64,000 bases of DNA from Tolypothrix bouteillei VB521301 (GCF_000760695.4 NZ_JHEG04000002.1:1-64000); one strand, 5' to 3'. Positions 25,510 to 34,686 are shown, counted from the stretch's first letter. Notes: generated from the letters alone by a model not told the origin. Program-made: numbers and translations.

Positions 25510-27030
25510 TCAGTTAATAGTAACAAATTTCTTTAACGGTCGGTCTTGCTCGTATATCAACTCTCCTGTACTTGACAAAGCAAGCTCTGCTTTCTGCAAC
25601 TCTCTTCCCAAATACATGGCGTGTTCGACTTGCAAGGCAGGACAATCTGCTGCGATCCAGGTTAAAATTTGTTTGGCAGATTTTCCCGAATAACAATTAA
25701 CAACTTCTCCCGAACCGGGCGTCATGTGTTCGACAACAATTTCCTCATTTTGTACTACAATCGTAAAACTACCTGAGGGATCGCTATAGTCACGTTGTTG
25801 GCAAATTTTAGGGTAGTAAGTTTTTATAACTTTTTCAGCGTTCTCAAAACAATCATCATATATGTGAGCGCTTTGACTAACAGTAACAAGCGGACCCAGT
25901 TTCAAATTATATGCCGCACTTTTATTAATTTTATCTCTAATGTGCATTTGCAATGCTCTCAAACCCATAGCATTTGCACACCATGCTGAGAACATATCAT
26001 TACTGCGGAAAGTTGCTGTGAGAGATAGCTCGCTATCAACGACTCTCACCCAAATATGGTTAAGACAAGGTGGGCTATCATTGGCATCATTCCCCACATC
26101 CCACAAAGACATCACGACTCTTGCTGAATTGATATCCTTGACAAGTTTGTCAATACACAACTGAATTTGATCCCGCCCAAAATGAGAACGCAATCTCTGC
26201 CCGTAAGTATATTTAACACCTTCATGTTGGGGAGCATCATCTAAAATTTGAGAAACATATTCTTGCAGAAAGCTTCGGTCAATTGGTAAATAATTGGGTT
26301 CTGGAAAATAAAAATTTTCTGGTTCTGAGGTAACAATTGCCATCAGATCGATCAATTCTTGCCATTGTCCATCATATGCAGTTGGTCGAAGAGTCCCCGT
26401 TGTCTTAATGAGATGAATAATTTTTACCCATGTTTCAGCAATGGTTTTTCCCTCAATTCTATGTCCGTACCGTTCCCCTGGTAAAATCGCAGACTCAACA
26501 CCAGACAGATCAAATTCTAAAGGCGATCCCCAAGGTTCCATGGCTCCTTGTTGAGCATAGGACTTCACAGAAGATACCGCTTCAGCAATGGATTTGGCTT
26601 CACGATACTCCACTGACTGTCGCAGGTTCTGTAATGCGATCGCATCAACCTCAATATCGATGTATCCAGAATACGAAGACTTCACAACCCAGCACTGTCG
26701 CCCAGTATCACTGACACCTTTTTCAAAACCATTGCGGAAGAAGTCTAGCAAGCATTCACACGCACCTGCATTCTTGTCTTCCTTCGTCGCATTCAATATC
26801 ACCAAGTAACGAACGTGGGGGTTAAGAAGCAAATTGCGAATCAGTAAGTTCAGTCCTCGTGTAGGAGAGTACAACTGTCCAATAACTGCATACTCTTCTG
26901 GTAGCAAGTGCTTTTGCACTGTACTCTTTACCGTCCATCCTGTCACGATCACTGTTTGTCCCTGCCCGTAAATTAACTGATTGGGCTTGTACAGTGCTTT
27001 ATATTTAAACTGAAATGCGCTTACGGTCAT
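25510..27030 (-). CDS. Three-part protein: MtrA-like + thymidylate synthase + DUF4346
   Basis: A 506-residue protein, about twice the length of bacterial ThyA. The N-terminal ~170 residues ('EYAVIGQLYSPTRGLNLLIR', 'YLVILNATKEDKNAG') resemble the archaeal MtrA-like domain. Residues ~195-415 are a ThyA domain: 'YTYGQRLRSHFGRDQI', the nucleophile cysteine in 'NDSPPCLNHIWVRVVD', then 'FRSNDMFSAWCANAMGLRAL' in place of the usual R-S-x-D-x-x-L-G-x-P-F-N. The rest (~420-500) fits DUF4346 ('SAKQILTWIAADCP', 'HAMYLGRELQKAE'). It should methylate or hydroxymethylate a pyrimidine deoxynucleotide using a folate, and may be the thymidylate synthase of this organism. dcd ends four bases away tail to tail. 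Domain borders are approximate. Confidence 0.8.
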   Translation of the reverse strand: MTVSAFQFKYKALYKPNQLIYGQGQTVIVTGWTVKSTVQKHLLPEEYAVIGQLYSPTRGLNLLIRNLLLNPHVRYLVILNATKEDKNAGACECLLDFFRNGFEKGVSDTGRQCWVVKSSYSGYIDIEVDAIALQNLRQSVEYREAKSIAEAVSSVKSYAQQGAMEPWGSPLEFDLSGVESAILPGERYGHRIEGKTIAETWVKIIHLIKTTGTLRPTAYDGQWQELIDLMAIVTSEPENFYFPEPNYLPIDRSFLQEYVSQILDDAPQHEGVKYTYGQRLRSHFGRDQIQLCIDKLVKDINSARVVMSLWDVGNDANDSPPCLNHIWVRVVDSELSLTATFRSNDMFSAWCANAMGLRALQMHIRDKINKSAAYNLKLGPLVTVSQSAHIYDDCFENAEKVIKTYYPKICQQRDYSDPSGSFTIVVQNEEIVVEHMTPGSGEVVNCYSGKSAKQILTWIAADCPALQVEHAMYLGRELQKAELALSSTGELIYEQDRPLKKFVTIN

Positions 27031-27383
27031 AGCGCTGCCAAATCCCCGACTTCTTTAAGTAACTTAATGTGTTTCCAGATCCCGACTTTTAAGAAATCGG
27101 GGAGCTAGAACTATACACAGACTCTTAATACTACACCAAAAGCTTCTTCCAATTTTGTTGGCTGACAATGAGCCTCCTGTCTTAAATCGGCTCAACGAGC
27201 CGGAGGCTGGTAACGAGAAATGACTGCTCGCCAAATCTGTACATTTTTTCATCATGACCTTCGCATAACCAGGTTAAAAGCTTCACAGCCAGTACCCACA
27301 ACAAAACTTATAGCGCTTTACATTCCTTAACTTATTTGTTACATTTATTTACATAAAGCAATTATTTCATTCAGGACATTTTT
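27031..27383. repeat. Intergenic region with two hairpin repeats
   Basis: CCCCGACTTCTT (27043-27054) is echoed by CCCGACTTTTAAGAAATCGGGG (27082-27103), giving a strong stem of the same CCCGACTT type found at 44480-44501. A second stem pairs GAGCCTCC (27170-27177) with GGAGGCT (27201-27207). The region lies between the divergent ThyA-fusion and hli genes; the hli promoter must lie in its last ~150 bases. No light-responsive element was identified with confidence. Confidence 0.6.
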
Positions 27384-27599
27384 ATGCAGTATAGAGGTGC
27401 CATAGTTGACGAAGCAGGTAAAATGAACAATTTTGCCATCGAGCCTAAAGTCTACGTAGACGAGCAAGGCGATCGCACTGGTTTTACTCCTTACGCCGAA
27501 CTTACCAACGGTCGTTTGGCGATGATTGGCTTTGTGTCTCTAATAGCGTTAGAAGTGTTTACAGGTCATGGAATCTTTGGTTTACTACAAAACCTGTAA
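27384..27599 (+). CDS. High-light-inducible protein (one-helix CAB-type)
   Basis: A 71-residue protein. The single membrane helix carries the chlorophyll-binding motif '[19 protein letters not shown]' (~residues 41-59; E-x-x-N-x-R), identical in plan to plant light-harvesting helices. An N-terminal soluble stretch of ~35 residues precedes it. Hlips form dimers that bind chlorophyll and carotenoid and protect photosystem II assembly intermediates or chlorophyll synthase. They are induced by high light and other stress. A terminator follows directly at 27623. Confidence 0.95.
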   Translation: MQYRGAIVDEAGKMNNFAIEPKVYVDEQGDRTGFTPYAELTNGRLAMIGFVSLIALEVFTGHGIFGLLQNL

Positions 27600-27622
27600 A
27601 AATAATTTTTACTTCTGGTAGC

Positions 27623-27652
27623 AAAGAGACGTGAGCCCATCGCGTCTTTTTG
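27623..27652 (+). terminator. Terminator of hli gene
   Basis: AGACG (27627-27631) pairs with CGTCT (27643-27647), extended by A-T pairs from AAAG/TTTT, and TTTTTGTTTT follows. It lies 24 bases after the hli stop on the same strand. Because an alternative start of the next frame falls inside it, the real start of the DUF202 gene is further on at 27739. Confidence 0.75.
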
Positions 27653-27738
27653 TTTTAAAAGCTGTCCGAAGGAAAGAGTGTTCAAAGGTACAAAATGCGG
27701 TATGTTCTTTTGGGTCAGAGAGAACACAACTGCTAACT

Positions 27739-28179
27739 ATGAATAAAACGCCCAATATAGATCGTCAAAGGGAGCACCAAGCTAATGAACGCACATTTCT
27801 AGCTTGGCTACGCACTTCAATAGCGCTGATAGGCTTTGGTTTTGCTCTGGCTCGCTTTGGTTTGTTTTTACGCCAGCTGAACTTTACTCTGACTCAACAA
27901 GAACCCGTACCGCATCCAGTGTTTAACTCAGAGAATTTGGGCATAACTTTAGTCATCTTTGGTATTGTGACTATTGCCTTAGCAGCATGGCAGTACAATC
28001 AAGTTTTCCAGCAGATCGAACAGGGAAATTATCAACCCAAACGCTTCACTGTTTGGCTAATGACCGGATTTGTTATATTTTTTGGATTCCTGAGTTTACC
28101 AATGCTCCTCGTTCGAGAGAGATTGTTTACCCATCCTTCAAAACTTCCCATACAGCCCCAGTCACGCAATTGGCGTTAA
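27739..28179 (+). CDS. DUF202-family small membrane protein
   Basis: ATG 27739 gives 146 residues; a longer frame starts in the hli terminator and is unlikely. The start 'MNKTPNIDRQREHQANERTF' leads into 'LAWLRTSIALIGFGFALARF', the defining DUF202 (YidH-type) motif in which the N-E-R-T-x-L-A-W-x-R-T segment precedes the first of three membrane helices. The second helix is 'LGITLVIFGIVTIALAAW' and the third 'WLMTGFVIFFGFLSLPML'. Molecular role is unknown; these proteins sit in the cytoplasmic membrane. No operon partner is seen. Confidence 0.85.
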   Translation: MNKTPNIDRQREHQANERTFLAWLRTSIALIGFGFALARFGLFLRQLNFTLTQQEPVPHPVFNSENLGITLVIFGIVTIALAAWQYNQVFQQIEQGNYQPKRFTVWLMTGFVIFFGFLSLPMLLVRERLFTHPSKLPIQPQSRNWR

Positions 28180-28279
28180 CGCCAACTCCCATACGGACGT
28201 AATGCTTGACGCCCCTACCAACTACCAACCATTTTTTCCTACAATGATAATTGTTAACTAATAACTGATTCGGTGAATC

Positions 28280-28861
28280 ATGGCTTTAACTGCTTCAACG
28301 ATGTTACCGCTAGGTACTCAAGCACCGGATTTTGAGTTACCGGATGTCAGAACTGGGGAAACAATTTCGCTTTCTAGCTTCACGGGGAAGAAAGCGCTAT
28401 TGATTATGTTTATCTGTCAGCATTGCCCGTTTGTAAAGCATGTAAAACAAGAACTGGCACAATTGGGTAAAGATTATCTCAGTAAAGATTTGGCAATTGT
28501 TGCTATCAGTGCTAACGATGCTAAAAACTACCCAGATGATTCACCTGAGTCATTAAAGAAAATGGCTGTAGAGCTAGATTTTAACTTTCCCCTTTGTTAC
28601 GACGACAGCCAAGAAACAGCAAAAGCGTACACCGCCGCTTGCACTCCCGATTTCTTCTTATTTGATGCCGATCGCAGGTTAGCTTATAGGGGACAATTAG
28701 ATGATAGCCGTCCGAGTAATGGGAAACCCGTAACAGGTGCAGATTTACGTGCTGCTATAGAAGCTGTATTAGCAGAGCGATCGCTCTTAAGCGAGCAAAA
28801 GCCAAGTGTCGGTTGCAATATCAAATGGAAACCTGGTAACGCACCAAGTTATTTTGGCTAA
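28280..28861 (+). CDS. Thioredoxin-fold redoxin (AhpC/TSA-like)
   Basis: A 193-residue protein with the peroxiredoxin-type layout: 'LGTQAPDFELPDVRTGETIS' at the N-terminus, the redox site 'LLIMFICQHCPFVKHVKQEL' with C-x-x-C at ~residues 50-53, and 'CTPDFFLFDADRRLAYRGQL' with the cis-proline loop. The CxxC in place of a lone peroxidatic cysteine suggests a thioredoxin-like oxidoreductase. A third cysteine is near the end ('SVGCNIKWKPGN'). No signal peptide is seen, so it acts in the cytoplasm. Substrates are unknown. Downstream is a heptamer repeat block. Confidence 0.85.
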   Translation: MALTASTMLPLGTQAPDFELPDVRTGETISLSSFTGKKALLIMFICQHCPFVKHVKQELAQLGKDYLSKDLAIVAISANDAKNYPDDSPESLKKMAVELDFNFPLCYDDSQETAKAYTAACTPDFFLFDADRRLAYRGQLDDSRPSNGKPVTGADLRAAIEAVLAERSLLSEQKPSVGCNIKWKPGNAPSYFG

Positions 28862-28972
28862 TAGCTAATAGCTAATAGCTAATTGTAGAAATTTCCAGTC
28901 TGACCTTAGCTATTAACCGTTAGCCATCAGCCATTAACCATTAGCCATTAACCATTAGCCATTAGCCATCAA
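28858..28972. repeat. TAATAGC / TTAGCCA heptamer repeats, inverted
   Basis: Three to four GCTAATA units (28863-28885) are followed, after ~25 bases, by about ten TTAGCCAT/TTAACCAT units (28907-28970). The two sets are complementary and can pair. They lie between the convergent redoxin gene and the hypothetical gene ending at 28969, covering the stop region of the latter. Confidence 0.8.
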
Positions 28973-29478
28973 TGTTTAATATCTAATTGAAGGATGTAAT
29001 TTCCCAATTGCACATCTCCCGTCCACAATTCGTATTCCACTCGCAAATGCTTGGGAAAAGGATGTCCGTCCAATTTTAAATTGCGAGTAAAGTTCCGCAG
29101 ACGTATAGGTTCGTTTTGTTGTATGGGTTCGCTAGGTAACCAGTAACGAGTAATTCCATAAACCCCTTGTTCCCAAAAATGACGGTAACTGAGCTGATTG
29201 TTACCTTGCATGGTCATAATGACTCGGTAAGGGGAGATCTCCAACCAAAGGACTCTGGGGCTATTGGGGATAGCGCTGCTTGGTTCTTCCAATAAATTCT
29301 TTTGTTCGTTATGGGGTCTTTCTGTTTTACAATTCTTTACAGGTGGTGTCGTTAAAAGTAAGTGGAATCGATCGCAATCTTTCTGATAAAGAGTTGCAGC
29401 AGTTTCAACAACAGACCAAACTGGTAGATCTGTAGAAACCAGTGATAAGCACACGGGCTTGCGATGGTGAGTAAGCAT
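28969..29478 (-). CDS. Conserved-looking hypothetical protein, 169 residues
   Basis: No family recognised. The N-terminal ~50 residues ('CLSLVSTDLPVWSVVETAAT', 'DRFHLLLTTPPV') and the C-terminal ~100 residues ('VLWLEISPYRVIMTMQGNNQ', 'LKLDGHPFPKHLRVEYELWT') have the regular hydrophobic pattern of a folded beta-rich protein. A stretch around residues 50-73 ('CKTERPHNEQKNLLEEPSSA') is low in hydrophobics and looks like a variable insert. No signal peptide or membrane helix. It is divergent from aroA, 116 bases away. Codon use matches neighbours, so I regard it as a real cyanobacterial gene of unknown role. Confidence 0.7.
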   Translation of the reverse strand: MLTHHRKPVCLSLVSTDLPVWSVVETAATLYQKDCDRFHLLLTTPPVKNCKTERPHNEQKNLLEEPSSAIPNSPRVLWLEISPYRVIMTMQGNNQLSYRHFWEQGVYGITRYWLPSEPIQQNEPIRLRNFTRNLKLDGHPFPKHLRVEYELWTGDVQLGNYILQLDIKH

Positions 29479-29594
29479 GGGAGCGAAAAGGGTTAAAAGC
29501 CAATAAACGTTTCAGAAATTAACAAATATCGGTAGCTCTGACGGTACTGAGAAAGCGATAGGATACTAGCGCAGTCACACGTCAATTCATCCTA

Positions 29595-30947
29595 ATGTCA
29601 GCTTCTGTTATAACTGTAGAAATCGGGGACAATACTTCTCAAAACTTAATCATTAAACGACCAACGACTGGATTATCTTTACAAGGTCGTATCCGAGTTC
29701 CTGGGGACAAATCCATTTCCCACAGAGCTTTAATGTTGGGTGCTCTAGCATCTGGGGAAACCACAATTAAAGGTTTGCTTTTGGGGGAAGATCCTTGCAG
29801 CACAGCGAGTTGTTTCCAAGCCATGGGCGCAGAAATTTCCGAATTAAATACGGAACTCGTGAAGGTGAAAGGTATTGGTTTGGGAAACTTACAAGAACCC
29901 ATTGATGTCCTCAATGCGGGAAACTCTGGAACAACAATCCGTCTCATGCTGGGGCTTCTCGCATCTCATCCAGGACGTTTCTTTACTGTCACGGGAGATA
30001 ATTCACTGCGATCGCGTCCCATGTCTCGTGTTGTTAAACCTTTACAAGAAATGGGAGCACAAATTTGGGGGCGGAAGGGAAATTCCCTAGCTCCTCTGGC
30101 TGTTCAAGGAACAGCTCTCAAGCCCATCCACTTTAATTCTCCCATTGCTTCAGCACAAGTCAAATCCTGCATTCTGCTTGCAGGTTTATTAACAGAGGGA
30201 AAAACAACAGTTACCGAACCAGCCCTTTCCCGCGATCACAGCGAGCGAATGTTAAAGGCTTTTGGAGCAGAATTAACTGTAGACCCGGAAACCAACAGCG
30301 TCACTGTCACCGGACCATCTCAACTTCACGGACAAACAGTGATTGTACCGGGAGATATCAGTTCTGCTGCTTTTTGGTTGGTCGCAGGAGCGATCGTACC
30401 AAATTCGGAATTGACCATTGAAAATGTTGGCGTTAATCCCACCCGTACTGGCATTTTAGAAGCGTTGGAAATGATGGGTGCTGATATCCAGCAAGTGCAG
30501 GAGCGCACGGTAGCAGGAGAACCAGTAGCAGATTTACGGGTACGTTCCAGTCGTTTGAAGAGTTGCACCATTGCAGGCGACATAATACCCAGGTTGATTG
30601 ATGAGATTCCTATTTTGGCAGTTGCAGCAGCTTTTGCAGAAGGAACAACAGTGATTCGAGATGCTGAAGAATTGCGAGTCAAGGAAAGCGATCGCATTGC
30701 TGTGATGGCTCATCAACTTAATAAAATGGGAGCAAAAGTGACAGAGTTACCCGATGGGATGGAAATTACTGGAGGTACTCCTCTTTCAGGTGCTGAAGTC
30801 GATAGTTATACCGATCACCGAATTGCAATGAGTTTGGCGATCGCAGCCCTCAATGCTTCTGGAGCCACTCACATCCAGCGTGCGGAAGCGGCTGCTGTTT
30901 CTTACCCAGAATTTGTTGCTACCTTACAACAAGTTTGTCGCAGCTAA
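29595..30947 (+). CDS. aroA: 3-phosphoshikimate 1-carboxyvinyltransferase (EPSP synthase)
   Basis: A 450-residue protein. After a ~22-residue N-terminal extension it shows '[20 protein letters not shown]', '[19 protein letters not shown]', '[20 protein letters not shown]' and '[19 protein letters not shown]', '[15 protein letters not shown]', all canonical motifs that bind shikimate 3-phosphate and phosphoenolpyruvate. The '[19 protein letters not shown]' variant with L-A after M-L-G resembles class II-like enzymes. It makes EPSP in the shikimate pathway to aromatic amino acids. A palindromic repeat follows the stop. Confidence 0.97.
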   Translation: MSASVITVEIGDNTSQNLIIKRPTTGLSLQGRIRVPGDKSISHRALMLGALASGETTIKGLLLGEDPCSTASCFQAMGAEISELNTELVKVKGIGLGNLQEPIDVLNAGNSGTTIRLMLGLLASHPGRFFTVTGDNSLRSRPMSRVVKPLQEMGAQIWGRKGNSLAPLAVQGTALKPIHFNSPIASAQVKSCILLAGLLTEGKTTVTEPALSRDHSERMLKAFGAELTVDPETNSVTVTGPSQLHGQTVIVPGDISSAAFWLVAGAIVPNSELTIENVGVNPTRTGILEALEMMGADIQQVQERTVAGEPVADLRVRSSRLKSCTIAGDIIPRLIDEIPILAVAAAFAEGTTVIRDAEELRVKESDRIAVMAHQLNKMGAKVTELPDGMEITGGTPLSGAEVDSYTDHRIAMSLAIAALNASGATHIQRAEAAAVSYPEFVATLQQVCRS

Positions 30948-30979
30948 ATGGGTTTGTAGTTGTACTTCTTTTTGGTCTT

Positions 30980-31010
30980 TCTCGTTCCCAGGCTTCGCCT
31001 GGAAACGAGA
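30980..31010. repeat. TCTCGTTCCCAGGC hairpin repeat
   Basis: A 14-bp stem with one mismatch (30980-30993 against 30997-31010) encloses a three-base loop TTC. It is another copy of the CTCGTTCCCAGGCTT element seen after chlB (14031-14056). It lies between convergent aroA and the glutathionyl-hydroquinone reductase gene, so it can act as a bidirectional mRNA end. Confidence 0.75.
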
Positions 31011-31023
31011 GTGTCTGAACCAG

Positions 31024-31998
31024 TCACCGACGCTCGGTCAGTGTTAGGCGATCGTGAGGAGCATCAAAATCAATAATCGGTCCTTTGGGAACAATCCGAG
31101 TGGGATTGACTTTGGGATGACTTTTGTAATAGTGCCGTTTAATATGGTCGAGATTACAAGTTTCTTTAACTCCTGGCTGTTGATAGAGATCTTTAAGATA
31201 ATTCCAGAGATTGTGAAACTCAGTAATCCGGCGTAAATTGCACTTAAAATGCACGTAGTAAACTGCGTCAAAGCGAAACAGAGTTGTAAACAGACACCAA
31301 TCTGCTTCAGTGATTTGATCTCCACACAAATAGCGTTGTTTTCCTAAAAGTTTCTCCCAACGATCGAGAGCTGCAAATAATTCAGTCACTGCTTCATCAT
31401 AGGCTGACTGAGTTGTAGCGAATCCAGCCCGGTACACGCCATTATTGATAGGTTGGTAAATGGCATCAATGGTCTCATCTACAGATTTCTGCAAGTCTTT
31501 TGGATAAAAATTGACATCGTGCTTGGCAAAAGCATCAAACTCGGTGTCCAACATCCGTATAATTTCTCGGGATTCATTATTGACTATTGTGCCATTTTGT
31601 GCATCCCATAAAACGGGAACCGTGACTCGTCCGGTATAATTGGGGTCGGCTTTGAGATAAAGTTGCCATAAATACTGAGTGCTGTTAATTGTATCGGGAA
31701 TGCATCCCGGTTCATCAGAAAATTCCCAACCGTTGTCCCGCATTTCTGGTGCAACTACCGAAAGACCAATGACATCTTGCAGTCCTTTCAATTCGCGGAG
31801 AATGGCAGTGCGGTTTGCCCAAGGACAAGCCCAAGAGATGTACAAATGGTAGCGTCCCGGTTCAGCTTTGAACCCACTAGAACCGTCAGCTGTAATTTTG
31901 TTGCGAAAGGTTGTTGAGGGACGGATAAATTTTCCTTGTGAGTCCTCTTGCTCCCGTTGCGATACCCACTGACCATCTTTCAGGATTCCCAAGCTCAT
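31024..31998 (-). CDS. Glutathionyl-hydroquinone reductase (ECM4/YqjG type GST)
   Basis: A 324-residue protein of the Xi-class GST family. The catalytic site is 'YISWACPWANRTAILRELKG' with cysteine in C-P-W-A-N. Further signatures are 'FSDEPGCIPDTINSTQYLWQ', 'TVPVLWDAQNGTIVNNESRE' and 'TEADWCLFTTLFRFDAVYY'. The enzyme uses glutathione to reduce glutathionyl-hydroquinones in the cytoplasm and serves in quinone and oxidative stress defence. Length and motifs match the family fully. It is preceded by a region of TTAGTGG repeats. Confidence 0.92.
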   Translation of the reverse strand: MSLGILKDGQWVSQREQEDSQGKFIRPSTTFRNKITADGSSGFKAEPGRYHLYISWACPWANRTAILRELKGLQDVIGLSVVAPEMRDNGWEFSDEPGCIPDTINSTQYLWQLYLKADPNYTGRVTVPVLWDAQNGTIVNNESREIIRMLDTEFDAFAKHDVNFYPKDLQKSVDETIDAIYQPINNGVYRAGFATTQSAYDEAVTELFAALDRWEKLLGKQRYLCGDQITEADWCLFTTLFRFDAVYYVHFKCNLRRITEFHNLWNYLKDLYQQPGVKETCNLDHIKRHYYKSHPKVNPTRIVPKGPIIDFDAPHDRLTLTERR

Positions 31999-32000
31999 TG

Positions 32001-32193
32001 TTTTAGTTCTTAGTTGTTGGTGATTAGTGGTTAGTGTGTAGCACAGGCGTCTCGCCTGTTATTGTTGGTGGTTGCCGATCTTCTGGTATTAGTTATAGCT
32101 GATTGCTAGTAACTAAATTTACCTCTGAGGGTAGAACCTAATAATTATTGACACCATTAAAGGTTAATACTATCTACCACTAACCACTAACCA
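32001..32193. repeat. TTAGTGG / CCACTAA repeats upstream of the reductase
   Basis: TTAGTTCTTAGTTGTTGG and GATTAGTGGTTAGTG (32001-32035) face TACCACTAACCACTAACCAC (32174-32193) in inverse orientation, with ~140 bases between that show no gene. Similar units occur at 33105-33140, 53611-53632 and 55013-55050. The second arm abuts the gatC stop. Confidence 0.65.
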
Positions 32194-32194
32194 C

Positions 32195-32488
32195 TTACTC
32201 TTCAGGATTGAGTATTTTGGGAACCTTGAAAAACTCACCTTCTTGCTCGGGTGCGCTCTGAAGAATGGCTTCGCGATCGCTGTAGGGTTGCAGCCGATCG
32301 GGTCGTGTTACATTACTGACATCAATAGCCCGTGTTGTGGGTGGTACATCAGTCACATCTAATGCATTCAGTTGCTGCACGTAGTCAAGAATATCTCCGA
32401 GCTGTGTGGTGAATTTCTCTTCCTCTTCTGGTGTTAACTCTAACCGAGCTAAAAGAGCGACTTTGCGGACTTGTTCGCGGTCAATCAT
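32195..32488 (-). CDS. gatC: Asp-tRNA(Asn)/Glu-tRNA(Gln) amidotransferase subunit C
   Basis: A 97-residue protein of standard size, starting '[20 protein letters not shown]' followed by '[20 protein letters not shown]' and '[17 protein letters not shown]'. GatC is the small linker that wraps around GatA and GatB and stabilises the complex that amidates Glu-tRNA(Gln) in cyanobacteria. gatA and gatB are not nearby. The C-terminal '[15 protein letters not shown]' is conserved. It is upstream-bordered by a GGTCACTGGTCACT repeat (32499-32518). Confidence 0.96.
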   Translation of the reverse strand: MIDREQVRKVALLARLELTPEEEEKFTTQLGDILDYVQQLNALDVTDVPPTTRAIDVSNVTRPDRLQPYSDREAILQSAPEQEGEFFKVPKILNPEE

Positions 32489-32520
32489 GATTTATCTGGT
32501 CACTGGTCACTGGTCACTGA

Positions 32521-33042
32521 CTAAAAGAATACGTCAATTTGAGAGCGTCCGGTTGTCTTCAGCCAGTTTTGGGCTTCAATGTAGTTATTGGGAGCTAAGC
32601 GGATTGCTCTAATCCAATAATCTGCAGCTTGGTCAAACAGCGATTCTCCAAGGTCTTCGTTTCCTGCTTCTTTTGCCTTTTCTCCTTGATAGTGGTAAAT
32701 AACGGCAATGTTATTTAAGGCTTGGGGTAGGCGGGGATTGCATTCTAAAGCTTGATGATACAATTCCAATGCTTTGTCGTGCTCGCCATTGCTGGCGTGA
32801 ATTAATCCCATGTTGTAGAGAATGTAGCTGCGATCGTTGGTATCTTCTTCCAATTCGAGAGCTTCTTGATAGTTTTCTAGAGCTTCAGCGTATTCTCCTT
32901 CTGACTGCGCCGACATTCCATCTCGGTAGTAAACAAAGGCTTCTTTAGCTCTCTTATTAGCTGGCAGAATCTTAAGGATTAGATCTGCCATAACTGTAAA
33001 GGTTTTGTCAATGAAATTGTCGTTCTTCTGAGTTCTTGGCAT
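32521..33042 (-). CDS. ycf3: Photosystem I assembly protein Ycf3
   Basis: ATG 33042 gives 173 residues, the standard length; a longer frame reaches 33141 through repeats and is rejected. It starts '[20 protein letters not shown]' and holds three TPR repeats: '[20 protein letters not shown]', '[20 protein letters not shown]' and '[20 protein letters not shown]'. Ycf3 is a thylakoid-associated chaperone that helps join the PsaA and PsaB core subunits. The gene is highly conserved in cyanobacteria and plastids. Upstream lie CCACTAACC-type repeats. Confidence 0.96.
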   Translation of the reverse strand: MPRTQKNDNFIDKTFTVMADLILKILPANKRAKEAFVYYRDGMSAQSEGEYAEALENYQEALELEEDTNDRSYILYNMGLIHASNGEHDKALELYHQALECNPRLPQALNNIAVIYHYQGEKAKEAGNEDLGESLFDQAADYWIRAIRLAPNNYIEAQNWLKTTGRSQIDVFF

Positions 33043-33164
33043 ATTGAGTTTGTTATGATGTCGGTGCCAATATAATTGCGGTTTGCAAGGTGCCTGGTAG
33101 GCAGTTGAGTACTCAGTACTCACCACTAACCAACTGCTCAATAGCTAATCTAACTGATTTGCAG

Positions 33165-33842
33165 CTACATTTTCGCGCTTAATGCTTGAATACAATCTGG
33201 GCTATCGTGCTTGGGATTGTTTACTGCAGTGCTTACAGGATAGGCAGTCATTGCTTCAGATGGGTAGGGTTGCATTAGTTGTTGTACCATCTCTGGCGTT
33301 TGCACCTGCGGAGCCAACCACAAATCGTAATCTTTCCGAGCGAGAATCACTGGCATGCGATCGTGTACTGGTTCGAGTAATTCGTTTGCCTTTGTTGTCA
33401 AAATTGTACAGGATGATACGGTTTGGTCTGCGGGCGATTGCCATTCCTCCCACAATCCTGCAAACCCAAAAGCTTCCCCATTTTGTAGGCGAAAATAGAA
33501 CGGCTGTTTTTTCCCGTCACGTTGCTGCCATTCGTAAAAACCGTCTGCCACTATTAAACAACGTCGCCGTTTAAACGCCGAACGGAAAGCAGGTTTCTCT
33601 GCTACTGTTTCTGCTCTTGCATTAATCAGTTTTGCTCCCATTCCTGGCTCTTTTGCCCATGAAGGAATCAAACCCCATCGTAACTGCTGTAATTTACGCT
33701 TTTCACTGGTTTGGTCGTACAAGACTGCCCATACCATTTGCGTAGGTGCAATGTTATATTTCGGCTCCAAGTCAGAAATTTCCACATGGAAGCTTTGTGC
33801 TAAAGCTGTTGCTGACTGGCTCAAAGTAAATCTTCCACACAT
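33165..33842 (-). CDS. SRAP/YedK abasic-site crosslinking protein (HMCES family)
   Basis: A 225-residue protein starting 'MCGRFTLSQSATALAQSFHV': Cys2, freed by Met removal, forms a thiazolidine crosslink with abasic sites in single-stranded DNA. Other conserved sites are 'RYNIAPTQ'-like 'PKYNIAPTQMVWAVL', 'KLINARAETVAEKPAFRSAF' with the catalytic Asn/Arg/Glu, 'GFYEWQQRDGKKQPFY' and 'LEPVHDRMPVIL' with the active histidine. It protects replication forks at abasic lesions. The family is often linked to the SOS response, but no LexA box was recognised upstream. Confidence 0.95.
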   Translation of the reverse strand: MCGRFTLSQSATALAQSFHVEISDLEPKYNIAPTQMVWAVLYDQTSEKRKLQQLRWGLIPSWAKEPGMGAKLINARAETVAEKPAFRSAFKRRRCLIVADGFYEWQQRDGKKQPFYFRLQNGEAFGFAGLWEEWQSPADQTVSSCTILTTKANELLEPVHDRMPVILARKDYDLWLAPQVQTPEMVQQLMQPYPSEAMTAYPVSTAVNNPKHDSPDCIQALSAKM

Positions 33843-34047
33843 ACTTTTTCCTTAACTAATGATTAATATTAAACATCTAAAGTCCGGCATTAAATATTAC
33901 TTTTATTTTTTATTTTTGAGAGAATTCTTTTTTCTACTAAAATGTTTTCTTGTCTATATATTTTATCATATTTATTTGTCTTTTCCGAAGATATGCTGTA
34001 TTTTTACAACATGACCTGTCAACCAATTCATCCCAATTTTTTTTGGC

Positions 34048-34686
34048 ATGGAAACCCTGCGTTTGTATGATTTTTTACCCTCAGGCAATGGCTACAAGAT
34101 ACGTCTTTTATTGACACAAATTGGCATCCCATTTGAGAGGGTAGAGGTTAATATTACCAATGGTGAAACCCGAACAGCAGAATTTTTAAGTAAAAATCCA
34201 AACGGTAAAATTCCTGTTTTGGAAATTCAACCAGGGAAATACTTAACAGAATCAAATGCCATTCTGGTGTATCTTAGTGAAGGAACGGAGTTCTTACCCT
34301 ACGATCCCTATTCACGAGCAAAAGTACTACAGTGGTTGTTTTTTGAGCAGTACAGCCACGAACCTTACATTGCTACACCAAGATTTTGGATTTCCATACT
34401 AGGTAAAGCTGAAGAGTACACTACAGCTATAGAGCAAAAACGCGAACAAGGTTACGCAGCTCTTAAAGTCATGGAAAACCATTTATCAAATCACCATTTT
34501 TTTGTAGGAGACCGATACACAATTGCTGATATTGGTTTATTTGCTTACACTCATGTAGCTGAGGAAGGAGGATTTAACCTATCGCCCTTTCCTAAAATAC
34601 AAGCTTGGATAGAACGAGTGAAAGCACAACCAGGACATATCAGTATCACGGAAGAAATTAAAACATTTCAAACTGTCGAGTTGTGA
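34048..34686 (+). CDS. Glutathione S-transferase
   Basis: A 212-residue protein of classic GST length. The N-terminal thioredoxin fold has 'LYDFLPSGNGYKIRLLLTQI' where serine would activate glutathione, and 'NPNGKIPVLEIQPGKYLTES' followed by N-A-I, which is the glutathione-binding cis-proline and E-S region. The C-terminal helical domain includes 'HHFFVGDRYTIADIGLFAYT', with the N-cap box and hydrophobic staple. It conjugates glutathione to electrophiles or reduces peroxides; physiological substrate unknown. The upstream 205-base spacer is extremely AT-rich. Confidence 0.92.
   Translation: METLRLYDFLPSGNGYKIRLLLTQIGIPFERVEVNITNGETRTAEFLSKNPNGKIPVLEIQPGKYLTESNAILVYLSEGTEFLPYDPYSRAKVLQWLFFEQYSHEPYIATPRFWISILGKAEEYTTAIEQKREQGYAALKVMENHLSNHHFFVGDRYTIADIGLFAYTHVAEEGGFNLSPFPKIQAWIERVKAQPGHISITEEIKTFQTVEL

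Noticed and set aside
27631..27738. N-terminal extension of the DUF202 protein
   Set aside because: It begins within the hli terminator and the conserved part starts right after ATG 27739.
33043..33141. N-terminal extension of Ycf3
   Set aside because: Encoded by CCACTAACC and GAGTACTCAGTACTC repeats; Ycf3 proteins start with MPRTQ-like sequence.
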